From: an uncultured Bacilli bacterium
GTDB lineage: Bacteria > Bacillota_I > Bacilli_A > RF39 > UBA660
Reading direction: 5' to 3'
Assembly: GCA_934095805.1 (NCBI GenBank)
Contig: CAKOKV010000072.1
Location: forward strand, 1 to 5,551
Length of the DNA stretch: 5,551 bases
Shown: one piece after another, positions 1-5,421 of the stretch
Layout: each line of letters opens with the position of its first letter
Position numbering within the stretch: the first letter of the stretch is position 1
The notes under the pieces: model-generated
What the model saw: the letters and a program-made list of their open reading frames with translations, nothing else
Databases searched by the model: none
What the model was told of the DNA's origin: nothing
Position numbers and translations under genes: made by a program

Positions 1-416
1 CATATATGACTTTTAAAGAGAAGTTGTTTAAGTCATTAAATTCTAATTGTAATACTATTCTTTTTGTAGGCGAACAAAAGAAAACTAGAAAACCATTTAA
101 TTATATAAAGAAAGAATTAAATTTCTATTTAAAAGCAATTGAAAGTTCAAGTCTTAAATATTTATCTATTTGTTATGAACCTAATTGGGCTATCGGTAGT
201 GGTGAAATACAGTGTATTGATAAGATTACTAAAGTAGTTGATGATATTAAAACATATATGTATAACAAATATAAATTAAAGGTTGAAGTATATTATGGTG
301 GATCTATTGATACTGAAAATATTAAGTCTATTTTTGATGTTTGTGATGGTGTTGTTATAGGTAAAGCATCAACTGATATTAATAGTTTAAAAGACCTGTT
401 AAAGGAACTTAAATAG
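1..416 (+). CDS. tpiA: Triosephosphate isomerase, C-terminal part (5' end outside window)
   Basis: TPI interconverts dihydroxyacetone phosphate and glyceraldehyde 3-phosphate in cytoplasmic glycolysis. The frame is open to the left edge (codon TAT at 3-5 precedes the ATG at 6), so that ATG is internal. About 110 N-terminal residues, including the usual catalytic Lys and His, are missing. Counting from that Met, the visible TIM-barrel landmarks are ILFVGE (18-23, matching the family CVGE), YEPNWAIGSG (57-66) with catalytic Glu58 and the mobile lid, YGGS (97-100), and GVVIGKAS (115-122) at the C-terminal phosphate-binding loop. Odd points are Lys120 where the family has Gly (GGAS), and a lid ending in Glu rather than Lys. 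TAG at 414-416 overlaps the next start by one base, so the two are probably co-transcribed and translationally coupled. Family assignment is secure. Whether it is the housekeeping TPI or a diverged paralogue is open. Confidence 0.92.
   Translation, partial: YMTFKEKLFKSLNSNCNTILFVGEQKKTRKPFNYIKKELNFYLKAIESSSLKYLSICYEPNWAIGSGEIQCIDKITKVVDDIKTYMYNKYKLKVEVYYGGSIDTENIKSIFDVCDGVVIGKASTDINSLKDLLKELK
401..407 (+). promoter_or_regulatory. Ribosome binding site deciding the GTG start of the membrane-protein gene
   Basis: AAAGGAA lies inside the last codons of tpiA, about 8 bases before GTG 416. It supports an unusual GTG start that overlaps the tpiA TAG (TAGTG), an arrangement typical of translational coupling. 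Confidence 0.6.
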
Positions 417-991
417 TGTTTAGAAGTGGTTATGAGCTTACAACTGGACTTACTAATTTATTAATATTATTTTCTTCATTATATTGTTTTATTAAGTTAA
501 AAAAGATTAATTATAATAAATATTGGTTATTATTCTATATATTTTTAATATTAGGTGGATTTTTAGGTTTTGTAATACATAGTTTCAATATAAATGATTT
601 AATTGTTAATATCTTGTGGATAATATTATTATTTATATTTATATGTATTATTGATTCATTATTATTTACTGAATATAAATTTAATAAATATATAGTTATA
701 TGTTCTATATTGTTATATTTGTTTATGATATTAGAAGTAATATTAAATAAAGATTTTATAATTACTTTTGTTATTTATGTATGTATTAATTTATTTTTTA
801 TAATTATTTCATTTATAAAAAATAAAAAGTACTATTATTTATTAGCTTTATTATTTCAAGTTATTGGTGGATTAATATTGATAAATAAAAATATAAAATT
901 GTTTTATTTAGATCATAATGGTATATATCATTTATTTATGGTATTTACTGTTATTGGATTTTATGTAGGTAATAAGAAATATATGAAATAG
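416..991 (+). CDS. Seven-helix integral membrane protein of unknown function
   Basis: The 191-residue protein starts with GTG at 416-418, sharing one base with the tpiA stop. The AAAGGAA at 401-407 gives well-placed ribosome binding, so the GTG start is credible. About seven hydrophobic segments are visible, roughly at residues 9-26, 36-55, 62-80, 89-108, 113-133, 138-155 and 168-185, with short Lys/Tyr/Asn-rich loops. There is no signal peptide or soluble domain. Few polar residues lie in the helices: an N-terminal ELTTGLTN (7-14), a GxxGxxxHSF-like patch with His55, and HNGIYH (167-172) at the start of the last helix. This layout faintly recalls small CREST-superfamily membrane proteins (alkaline ceramidase/PAQR-like) and a bacterial DUF family with similar motifs. 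That is pattern memory, not a demonstrated match. It could simply be an unassigned lineage protein. The gene ends in its own terminator. Confidence 0.85.
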   Translation: MFRSGYELTTGLTNLLILFSSLYCFIKLKKINYNKYWLLFYIFLILGGFLGFVIHSFNINDLIVNILWIILLFIFICIIDSLLFTEYKFNKYIVICSILLYLFMILEVILNKDFIITFVIYVCINLFFIIISFIKNKKYYYLLALLFQVIGGLILINKNIKLFYLDHNGIYHLFMVFTVIGFYVGNKKYMK

Positions 992-1017
992 ATATTAGAA
1001 ATGATGTCTATTTTTTT
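989..1017 (+). terminator. Intrinsic terminator after the membrane-protein gene
   Basis: TAGATAT (989-995) pairs with ATGTCTA (1004-1010), 7 bp including one G-U, around an 8-base loop, followed by seven T (1011-1017). The stem begins with the stop codon TAG itself. It is weak by GC content but typical in form for such an AT-rich genome. It would end the tpiA/membrane-protein transcript. Confidence 0.7.
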
Positions 1018-1034
1018 ATTAAAAAAGAAGTGTA

Positions 1035-1064
1035 TTGTCATTTTATTTTGAATAATAATATTAG
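1035..1064 (+). promoter_or_regulatory. Possible promoter of a small transcription unit
   Basis: TTGTCA (1035-1040, five of six to the -35 consensus) is followed after 18 bases by TATTAG (1059-1064, four of six). A transcript from here would run about 100 nt to the terminator at 1150-1172. The -10 is weak, and other AT-rich hexamers nearby could serve instead (for example TTGAAT 1048-1053 with TATAGG 1072-1077). I list it mainly because a clear terminator downstream implies that something is transcribed here. Confidence 0.25.
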
Positions 1065-1111
1065 ATGAAAATATAGGCCTAAAGTTTTCTTAAATAAGAA
1101 AGGAAAATAAA

Positions 1112-1141
1112 ATGATAGAAGAAATAGAAAAATTAGAATAA
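1112..1141 (+). CDS. Possible 9-codon peptide (leader or tiny ORF)
   Basis: ATG 1112 opens a frame of nine codons, MIEEIEKLE, ending in TAA at 1139-1141. It is preceded by AAAGGA (1099-1104) at ideal spacing, and the terminator hairpin starts nine bases after the stop. The peptide is acidic and amphipathic, with no family resemblance. A small inverted repeat, TTTCTT (1086-1091) with AAGAAA (1096-1101), reaches into the ribosome binding site. It could be a true micro-ORF, a leader peptide of an attenuator, the stump of a decayed gene, or chance in A-rich DNA. The good Shine-Dalgarno placement is the only positive evidence for translation. Confidence 0.3.
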   Translation: MIEEIEKLE

Positions 1142-1149
1142 TTAATATT

Positions 1150-1172
1150 GAAGAGTTTATCTCTTCTTTTTT
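1150..1172 (+). terminator. Intrinsic terminator in the spo0A upstream region
   Basis: GAAGAG (1150-1155) pairs perfectly with CTCTTC (1161-1166) around a 5-base loop (TTTAT), followed at once by six T (1167-1172). There is no A-run on the left side, so it acts on + strand transcription. No annotated gene ends just before it, only the 9-codon ORF. It therefore either terminates a small RNA, backs up the terminator at 989-1017, or works as an attenuator in a longer spo0A leader. Confidence 0.75.
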
Positions 1173-1244
1173 ATATGAAACTACTTTTATGACAATATAT
1201 TACATTATTATGCATTTTATTACATTTTTAAAACTAGAAATATG

Positions 1245-1250
1245 TATAAT
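1245..1250 (+). promoter_or_regulatory. spo0A promoter -10 element
   Basis: A perfect TATAAT lies 42 bases before the chosen spo0A start, predicting transcription from about 1257 and a leader of roughly 36 nt. There is no good -35 at 17 bases (ATTACA at 1219-1224 is 20 bases away), which suggests an activator-dependent or weak promoter. I see no clear sigma-H pattern. The upstream in-frame ATG at 1242 abuts this hexamer, which argues against its use as a start. Confidence 0.5.
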
Positions 1251-1270
1251 CTTGTTAGTATAATAAATAA

Positions 1271-1288
1271 AAAGGAGAATAAAAAGGA
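1271..1288 (+). promoter_or_regulatory. Two ribosome binding sites in tandem before spo0A
   Basis: AAAGGAG (1271-1277) lies 15 bases before ATG 1293 and AAGGA (1284-1288) only 4 bases before it. The stronger motif is too far and the weaker one rather close. Either could work, and together they fix the start at 1293 rather than 1242. Confidence 0.5.
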
Positions 1289-1292
1289 TAAC

Positions 1293-2054
1293 ATGAAAAT
1301 TAAAGTCTTGGTAGTAGACGATAATGCAGGTTTAGTAGGTTTAATTAAGGAATTTTTTTCTGATAGTAAGGATATTGAAATTGTGGGTAGTGCTTCTAAT
1401 GGTGAAGAAGCAATAAATATATTTGAAAGTAATAATATTGATTTTGATATGGTTTTATTAGATTTAATAATGCCTAAGAAAGATGGACTTGGTGTTCTTG
1501 AATATATGAAGGAACATAAGATAAATAAGAAAGTTATTGTTATGACTTCTTATAATGAAGAAGAAACTATTAGAGATGTTAGTGAGTATGGTGTTAGATA
1601 TTATTGTTTAAAGCCTTTTGATTTAAGTGATTTAAGAAATAAAATCATTCAAACTATAACTAATAAAAAGAATAATGATAAAATTATAGAAATAGAAAGT
1701 AGAGATATTCAAATACAAGTAACTAAATTGTTACATGCTCTTGGAATACCTTCTAATATTAAAGGTTATCAGTTTATTAGAAGTGCTATTTTAATGGTAT
1801 ATAATAATCCTAGTTTTATAGGTGGTATTACTAAACAGTTATATCCAGATTTAAGTGTTAAATTTAATACTTCTATTCAAAGAGTTGAAAGAGCAATAAG
1901 ACATGCAATTGAGGTTTCTTGGTTAAGAGGTGACATTGATTTAATGGAAGATATATTTGGTCATAGTGTGGATATTGATAGAGCAAAGCCCACTAATTCT
2001 GAATTTATTGTAACTATTGCTGATAAGTTAAGACTTGAAATGATTAATGTATAA
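1293..2054 (+). CDS. spo0A: Spo0A, sporulation response regulator / transcription factor
   Basis: Spo0A is the phosphorelay-activated master regulator of sporulation and post-exponential genes. The 253-residue product (B. subtilis Spo0A: 267) has an N-terminal receiver, residues 1-120, with acidic Asp9/Asp10, phospho-acceptor Asp57 (LLDLIMP), Thr85 and Lys107 (LKPF). A short Lys/Asn-rich linker (about 121-138) follows, then the Spo0A-specific DNA-binding domain (about 140-253). That domain carries the family hallmarks GIPSNIKGYQ (151-160), LYPDL (183-187), the recognition-helix region RVERAIRHAIEVSW (197-210) and AKPTNSEFI (231-239) near the end. All catalytic and DNA-contact hallmarks look intact. 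I use ATG 1293 because the 17 residues added by ATG 1242 resemble no receiver and overlap the -10 element. The gene is a single unit, with its own promoter and a terminator on each side. SpoIVB, its common upstream partner, is not adjacent. Sporulation ability itself is not shown by this gene alone. Confidence 0.96.
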   Translation: MKIKVLVVDDNAGLVGLIKEFFSDSKDIEIVGSASNGEEAINIFESNNIDFDMVLLDLIMPKKDGLGVLEYMKEHKINKKVIVMTSYNEEETIRDVSEYGVRYYCLKPFDLSDLRNKIIQTITNKKNNDKIIEIESRDIQIQVTKLLHALGIPSNIKGYQFIRSAILMVYNNPSFIGGITKQLYPDLSVKFNTSIQRVERAIRHAIEVSWLRGDIDLMEDIFGHSVDIDRAKPTNSEFIVTIADKLRLEMINV

Positions 2055-2075
2055 GTAGATTGTATCTACTTTTTT
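2053..2075 (+). terminator. Intrinsic terminator after spo0A
   Basis: AAGTAGAT (2053-2060) pairs perfectly with ATCTACTT (2064-2071) around a 3-base loop, leading into a T-run (to 2075) and a further T-rich stretch. The stem includes the last two bases of the spo0A stop codon. It is a strong terminator by local standards and separates spo0A from gpmI. Confidence 0.8.
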
Positions 2076-2094
2076 CTTTTATCTTTTGTTTTGA

Positions 2095-2105
2095 TGTGAT
2101 AGAAT
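2095..2105 (+). promoter_or_regulatory. Probable extended -10 promoter of gpmI
   Basis: TGTGA followed by TAGAAT (2100-2105, five of six) forms an extended -10 (TG, one base, hexamer). I see no -35 at the right distance, since that position lies in the T-rich tail of the spo0A terminator. A start about seven bases downstream falls at or next to the AGGAG at 2112-2116, giving an exceptionally short leader. Alternatively, gpmI depends on read-through from spo0A. Confidence 0.4.
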
Positions 2106-2122
2106 ATTTACAGGAGAATTAT

Positions 2123-3628
2123 ATGAAAAAAGTTATATTATTAATATTAGATGGTTTTGGTATAAGAGAATCTGATAATGGAAATGCTATTAAGATGTCA
2201 AATTTACCTAATCTGAGTAAAATATTAAATGAATATTCTGTTAGTGAACTTACTGCTAGTGAAGAAGCTGTTGGTCTTCCAAAAGGAGTAGCTGGTAATT
2301 CTGAAGTTGGTCATATGGCAATTGGTTGTGGTAGAACTATTAAAAGTCCACTAACTCTTATAAATGAAAAAATTAAAGATAAAAGTTTTTTTGAAAATGA
2401 TACATTACTTGATATGATGGATCATGTTAATGAAAATAATAGTACATTACATTTGATCGGTCTTGTTCAAAATACTAATGTATATTCAAGTATGGAACAT
2501 TTTTATGCAGTTCTTGCTCTTGCTAAAATAAAGAAAGTTAAATCTGTTGTTTTTCATTTTATAACAGATGGTGTTACTGCTCTTCCAAATGATGCTATTA
2601 ACATTATTAATGAGTTTATGCAAAAGGTTAGTAAACTTGGTTTAGGTACAATAGGTACTATTACTGGTAGATATTATGCAATGGATAGAGACAATAATTA
2701 TGATAGGGTTAAAAAAGCATATGATGCAATTGTATATAATGTTGGTAATACTTTTAGTGATTATGTAAGATGTTTAGATCTTCACTATAAGAATAATATA
2801 AGTGATGAATTTGTTAATCCAAGTATTATTACTAAAAATAGTGGTATTAAAGATAATGATGGTGTTATTTTTGTTAATTTTAGACCTGAAAATATGAGTG
2901 AACTTATTAGTGCATTTACTGATGAAAGTTTTAATATGTTTGCTGTTAAAAAGTTTAAGAATGTTAAATATGAGTTACTTTATGGAACTGATATGTCAGT
3001 TGATTGTTGTTATTCTAATGAAGTTGTAACAAATACTTTTGGAGAATATTTAGCTGATTTAGGATTTAAACAAGCTAGAATTGCTGAAGTTGAAAAATAT
3101 AGTGCTGTTACTTATTTCTTTGATGGTGGTAAAGAATTTTCTGATAAAAATTTATATAAAATACTTGTTCCATCTCCTAAGGTTGTAAGATATGATGCTA
3201 AACCAGAAATGAATGTTGGTGAAGTTACCGGGGCTATTATAGATGCAATAGATGAGGATTTTGATTTTATATTAGCTAATTTTGCTAACCCTGATGTTCT
3301 TGGTCATACTGGAAATATTCCAGCTTGTGTAAGAGCACTTGAGGCATGTGATTTCTGTATTGGTAAAATACTTGAAAAAGCAGATGAAAATTTTTATGAT
3401 GTTGTTATAACATCTGATCATGGTAATTGTGAATTTATGAAAGATACAAATGGTAGGGTTATTACAAATCATACTTTAAGTAAGGTTCCATTTGTAATTT
3501 GTAATAAAGACTATAAATTAAAGAAAAGTGGTACACTTAAAGATGTAATACCAACTATTGTTGATGTGTATGAAATAAGTAAACCAAAAGAAATGACTGG
3601 TGAAAGTTTAATAATAAAAAATAATTAA
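2123..3628 (+). CDS. gpmI: 2,3-bisphosphoglycerate-independent phosphoglycerate mutase family protein, with altered substrate site
   Basis: GpmI converts 3- to 2-phosphoglycerate in glycolysis with two Mn ions and a phospho-serine intermediate. The 501-residue product is near the family length (about 510). ATG 2123 is chosen because AGGAG (2112-2116) lies 6 bases before it, whereas the in-frame ATG 2060 lies inside the spo0A terminator. Retained residues are Asp10 (ILDGFG), nucleophile Ser60 in GNSEVGH, Arg183 and Arg189 (GRYYAMDRD), Arg254 (NFRP), Lys325 (EKY), metal ligands Asp391 and His395 (NPDVLGHTG), Asp432/His433 (TSDHGN) and His450. Replaced residues, in Geobacillus numbering: His123 is Tyr121, Arg153-Asp154 are Val151-Thr152, and Arg264 is Asn257. 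The usual GGVHSH reads TNVYSS and DGRDTPP reads DGVTALP. Phosphatase-domain chemistry looks intact while substrate holding does not. It may be a diverged mutase, a paralogue or a phosphatase. The family call is certain; mutase activity is not. Confidence 0.93.
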   Translation: MKKVILLILDGFGIRESDNGNAIKMSNLPNLSKILNEYSVSELTASEEAVGLPKGVAGNSEVGHMAIGCGRTIKSPLTLINEKIKDKSFFENDTLLDMMDHVNENNSTLHLIGLVQNTNVYSSMEHFYAVLALAKIKKVKSVVFHFITDGVTALPNDAINIINEFMQKVSKLGLGTIGTITGRYYAMDRDNNYDRVKKAYDAIVYNVGNTFSDYVRCLDLHYKNNISDEFVNPSIITKNSGIKDNDGVIFVNFRPENMSELISAFTDESFNMFAVKKFKNVKYELLYGTDMSVDCCYSNEVVTNTFGEYLADLGFKQARIAEVEKYSAVTYFFDGGKEFSDKNLYKILVPSPKVVRYDAKPEMNVGEVTGAIIDAIDEDFDFILANFANPDVLGHTGNIPACVRALEACDFCIGKILEKADENFYDVVITSDHGNCEFMKDTNGRVITNHTLSKVPFVICNKDYKLKKSGTLKDVIPTIVDVYEISKPKEMTGESLIIKNN

Positions 3629-3656
3629 TGACATTTTTGTGAAATAGTGTTATAGT
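3628..3656 (+). promoter_or_regulatory. Promoter of the downstream membrane-protein gene
   Basis: ATGACA (3628-3633, five of six) and TATAGT (3651-3656, five of six) are exactly 17 bases apart, starting on the last base of the gpmI stop codon. Transcription would start near 3662, giving a leader of about 20 nt with AGGA at 3671-3674 before ATG 3681. No terminator is visible after gpmI, so read-through from gpmI is also possible. Confidence 0.5.
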
Positions 3657-3680
3657 TATAGTAAGAAAGTAGGAAAAAAG

Positions 3681-5327
3681 ATGGAAAGTAATGAAGTAAA
3701 AAACGAAGGATACAATAATGAAAACACTGAAATTATTGATATTCCAAGTGATGTGCAAACTAGTAATATGGTTGTAAGTAATGAACCTATAACTAATATT
3801 GAAAGTATTAATACTAGTAATAATGTTAATAGTTCTGAAATAAACTTACCTGAAAAAGAAGAAGATATTATTAATAATGAAAGTCAAAATGTGGAAGATA
3901 TACCTGCTGCTACTATTGATGTTGATCCAATTAAAGTAGCTAGTGAACATATAAATAATAATGGTACTGGAATCAGTGATAATTCTTTATTTAAACCAAT
4001 TGGTGATGCTAATAGTCAGACGATAAATTCTGATACTTCTGATTCTAATAATAATGATTTTATGATTAAAAAAGATAAGAGGATTTGGCCAATTGTTTTA
4101 ATTGTTGTACTATTACTTGTTGTTGGTCTTGGATGTTCATATTATTTTGTAGTTATGTCACCAAAGAATATATTTAGCAAAACAATTGATATTATGTATA
4201 CCAAGTTGGATAATAATCTTAAAAGTTATAAAAATGTTTACTCTTCAAAAGATTTTAGTATTAGTGAAGGAAATATATTATTTACTTTAAATGAGCCTAA
4301 AATTAATTTAAATATTGATTATTATGGTGCTGAAAATATTAAAGAGAAAAAAGCTTATTTAGAAGCTAATGTTAAGTCAAATGATAAGGATATAATATCA
4401 GCAACTGTTTATAATGAAAAGGATATGATATATCTTTTATCAAAAGATCTTTATAGTAAAGTTGTTGGAATTAAACTTAATGAAAATGATCTATCTTCAA
4501 TTTATGAGCGTTCTGATGTTGATATAGATGATATTAGATATATTCTTACTTTAGTAAAAGATACTATTAAGAATAATATTAATTATAATAAAATAGAGAA
4601 ATCTCTTAAAACTGATTCAGGATTATATTTTGAAGCAATATACAACTTTGATAAGGAAGAACAAAAGAATTTATTTGATGCTATAAGAAAGGCTTTAATT
4701 GAAGATGAAAAAGTACCAGGAATTTTAAGTAAAATATCTGGTCAGGAAGTAACAAAAGATGATTTAAAGAATATACTTAGTAGTTCTACTACAGAAGATG
4801 AAAGAAGCGATATGAAAATAATATTACATAGTGATATTATTAGTGGAAGTATTTCATATTTTGAAATGAGTAATGAAGATGGAAAAGCTACTATTGAGTC
4901 TAAGGATGAGGAAACTAATATTTTTATTAAAGATTTAGCAAATAAAGAAGATATAATGTCTGTTAAGATTGATAAAAATTCTGTAAGTGGAACACTTTAT
5001 GGAACTGATACTGATGTTTCTGGTAATAAAACGACTATGAAAATTGTTTTCTCAATTAAAAATAATAAAATTAGCGATAAAAAATCAGAAATATCTTCTA
5101 GTTTCTCTATTTATAACGGTGATTCTACTGATCCAATGGCAACTGTTGCATTAACATCTAAAGTTGATTTAGATGCTAAACCAAAAGAATTTGATAAATC
5201 AAATGTTGTTATGTTTGATAAGTTGACTGAGGAAGATATGATGCAAATTCAGACAAATTTATTATCTCTTATAGAAAAGTTAGGTATCGAATTACCAACT
5301 GTTGATAATAATGATTTAACTGCATAA
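3681..5327 (+). CDS. One-pass membrane protein with disordered acidic N-terminus and large outside domain, function unknown
   Basis: I do not recognise this 548-residue protein. Residues 1-127 are rich in Asn, Ser, Glu, Asp and Thr, have almost no aromatics, and are probably disordered. A basic MIKKDKR (128-134) precedes a single hydrophobic helix (about 135-158), so by the positive-inside rule the N-terminus is cytoplasmic and residues 160-548 lie outside. The outside part alternates short polar/hydrophobic strand-like runs (for example 191-250, 377-416, 427-500) with helical stretches (about 281-300, 325-352, 512-535). This suggests a mixed beta-rich domain of the kind seen in Gram-positive surface proteins. 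There is no signal peptide, no LPXTG sorting motif, no Cys pair and no recognisable catalytic motif. AGGA at 3671-3674 supports ATG 3681. It has its own likely promoter and a strong terminator. A cell-surface or envelope role is inferred from topology only. Confidence 0.85.
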   Translation: MESNEVKNEGYNNENTEIIDIPSDVQTSNMVVSNEPITNIESINTSNNVNSSEINLPEKEEDIINNESQNVEDIPAATIDVDPIKVASEHINNNGTGISDNSLFKPIGDANSQTINSDTSDSNNNDFMIKKDKRIWPIVLIVVLLLVVGLGCSYYFVVMSPKNIFSKTIDIMYTKLDNNLKSYKNVYSSKDFSISEGNILFTLNEPKINLNIDYYGAENIKEKKAYLEANVKSNDKDIISATVYNEKDMIYLLSKDLYSKVVGIKLNENDLSSIYERSDVDIDDIRYILTLVKDTIKNNINYNKIEKSLKTDSGLYFEAIYNFDKEEQKNLFDAIRKALIEDEKVPGILSKISGQEVTKDDLKNILSSSTTEDERSDMKIILHSDIISGSISYFEMSNEDGKATIESKDEETNIFIKDLANKEDIMSVKIDKNSVSGTLYGTDTDVSGNKTTMKIVFSIKNNKISDKKSEISSSFSIYNGDSTDPMATVALTSKVDLDAKPKEFDKSNVVMFDKLTEEDMMQIQTNLLSLIEKLGIELPTVDNNDLTA

Positions 5328-5350
5328 GACTAGAAATAGTCTTTTTGTTT
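5326..5350 (+). terminator. Intrinsic terminator with GAAA tetraloop
   Basis: AAGACTA (5326-5332) pairs perfectly with TAGTCTT (5337-5343) around a GAAA tetraloop, followed by a T-rich tail (TTTGTTT). The stem takes in the last two bases of the TAA stop. It ends the membrane-protein transcript and insulates the strong promoter that follows. Confidence 0.8.
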
Positions 5351-5386
5351 GCAAATAAAAAGTTTATAGAAATATGTAGAAAATAC

Positions 5387-5415
5387 TTGCTTTTTTAACA
5401 TTTATGTCTTATAAT
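5387..5415 (+). promoter_or_regulatory. Strong sigma-A type promoter for the gene starting at 5548
   Basis: TTGCTT (5387-5392, four of six) and a perfect TATAAT (5410-5415) are 17 bases apart, in A/T-rich flanks with A-runs upstream. It is the best vegetative promoter in the window. The predicted start is near 5422, just before the structured leader. Confidence 0.75.
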
Positions 5416-5421
5416 TAGTTG

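Larger units (their letters stand above)
992..1292 (+). other. Intergenic region upstream of spo0A
   Basis: This stretch of 301 bases has no long ORF on either strand. It holds the tail of the preceding terminator, a 9-bp inverted repeat (1033-1041 and 1189-1197), a possible promoter, a 9-codon ORF with a good ribosome binding site (1112-1141), a clear intrinsic terminator (1150-1172), and the -10 element and leader of spo0A. I see no tRNA, riboswitch consensus or consensus 0A box (TGTCGAA) in it. Confidence 0.7.

Noticed and set aside
1242..1292. Upstream in-frame ATG as the spo0A start
   Set aside because: It abuts the TATAAT -10, lacks a ribosome site, and adds 17 residues unlike any receiver N-terminus; ATG 1293 matches Spo0A homologues.
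2060..2122. Upstream in-frame ATG as the gpmI start
   Set aside because: It lies inside the spo0A terminator hairpin; ATG 2123 has AGGAG at good spacing and begins the family-typical KKVILLILDG.
3272..3472. 66-residue ORF on the - strand inside gpmI
   Set aside because: Lies antisense to a conserved coding part of gpmI, with composition dictated by it and no family resemblance; a shadow ORF.
3555..3758. 67-residue ORF on the - strand across the end of gpmI and the next gene
   Set aside because: Overlaps two genes and the promoter between them on the opposite strand; the Phe/Ile/His-rich product is the reverse of AT-rich coding DNA.
4125..4145. Lipoprotein signal at GLGCS (Cys152 of the last protein)
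   Set aside because: The -3 position is Gly, not Leu/Val, and the Cys lies about 150 residues from the N-terminus within a transmembrane helix.
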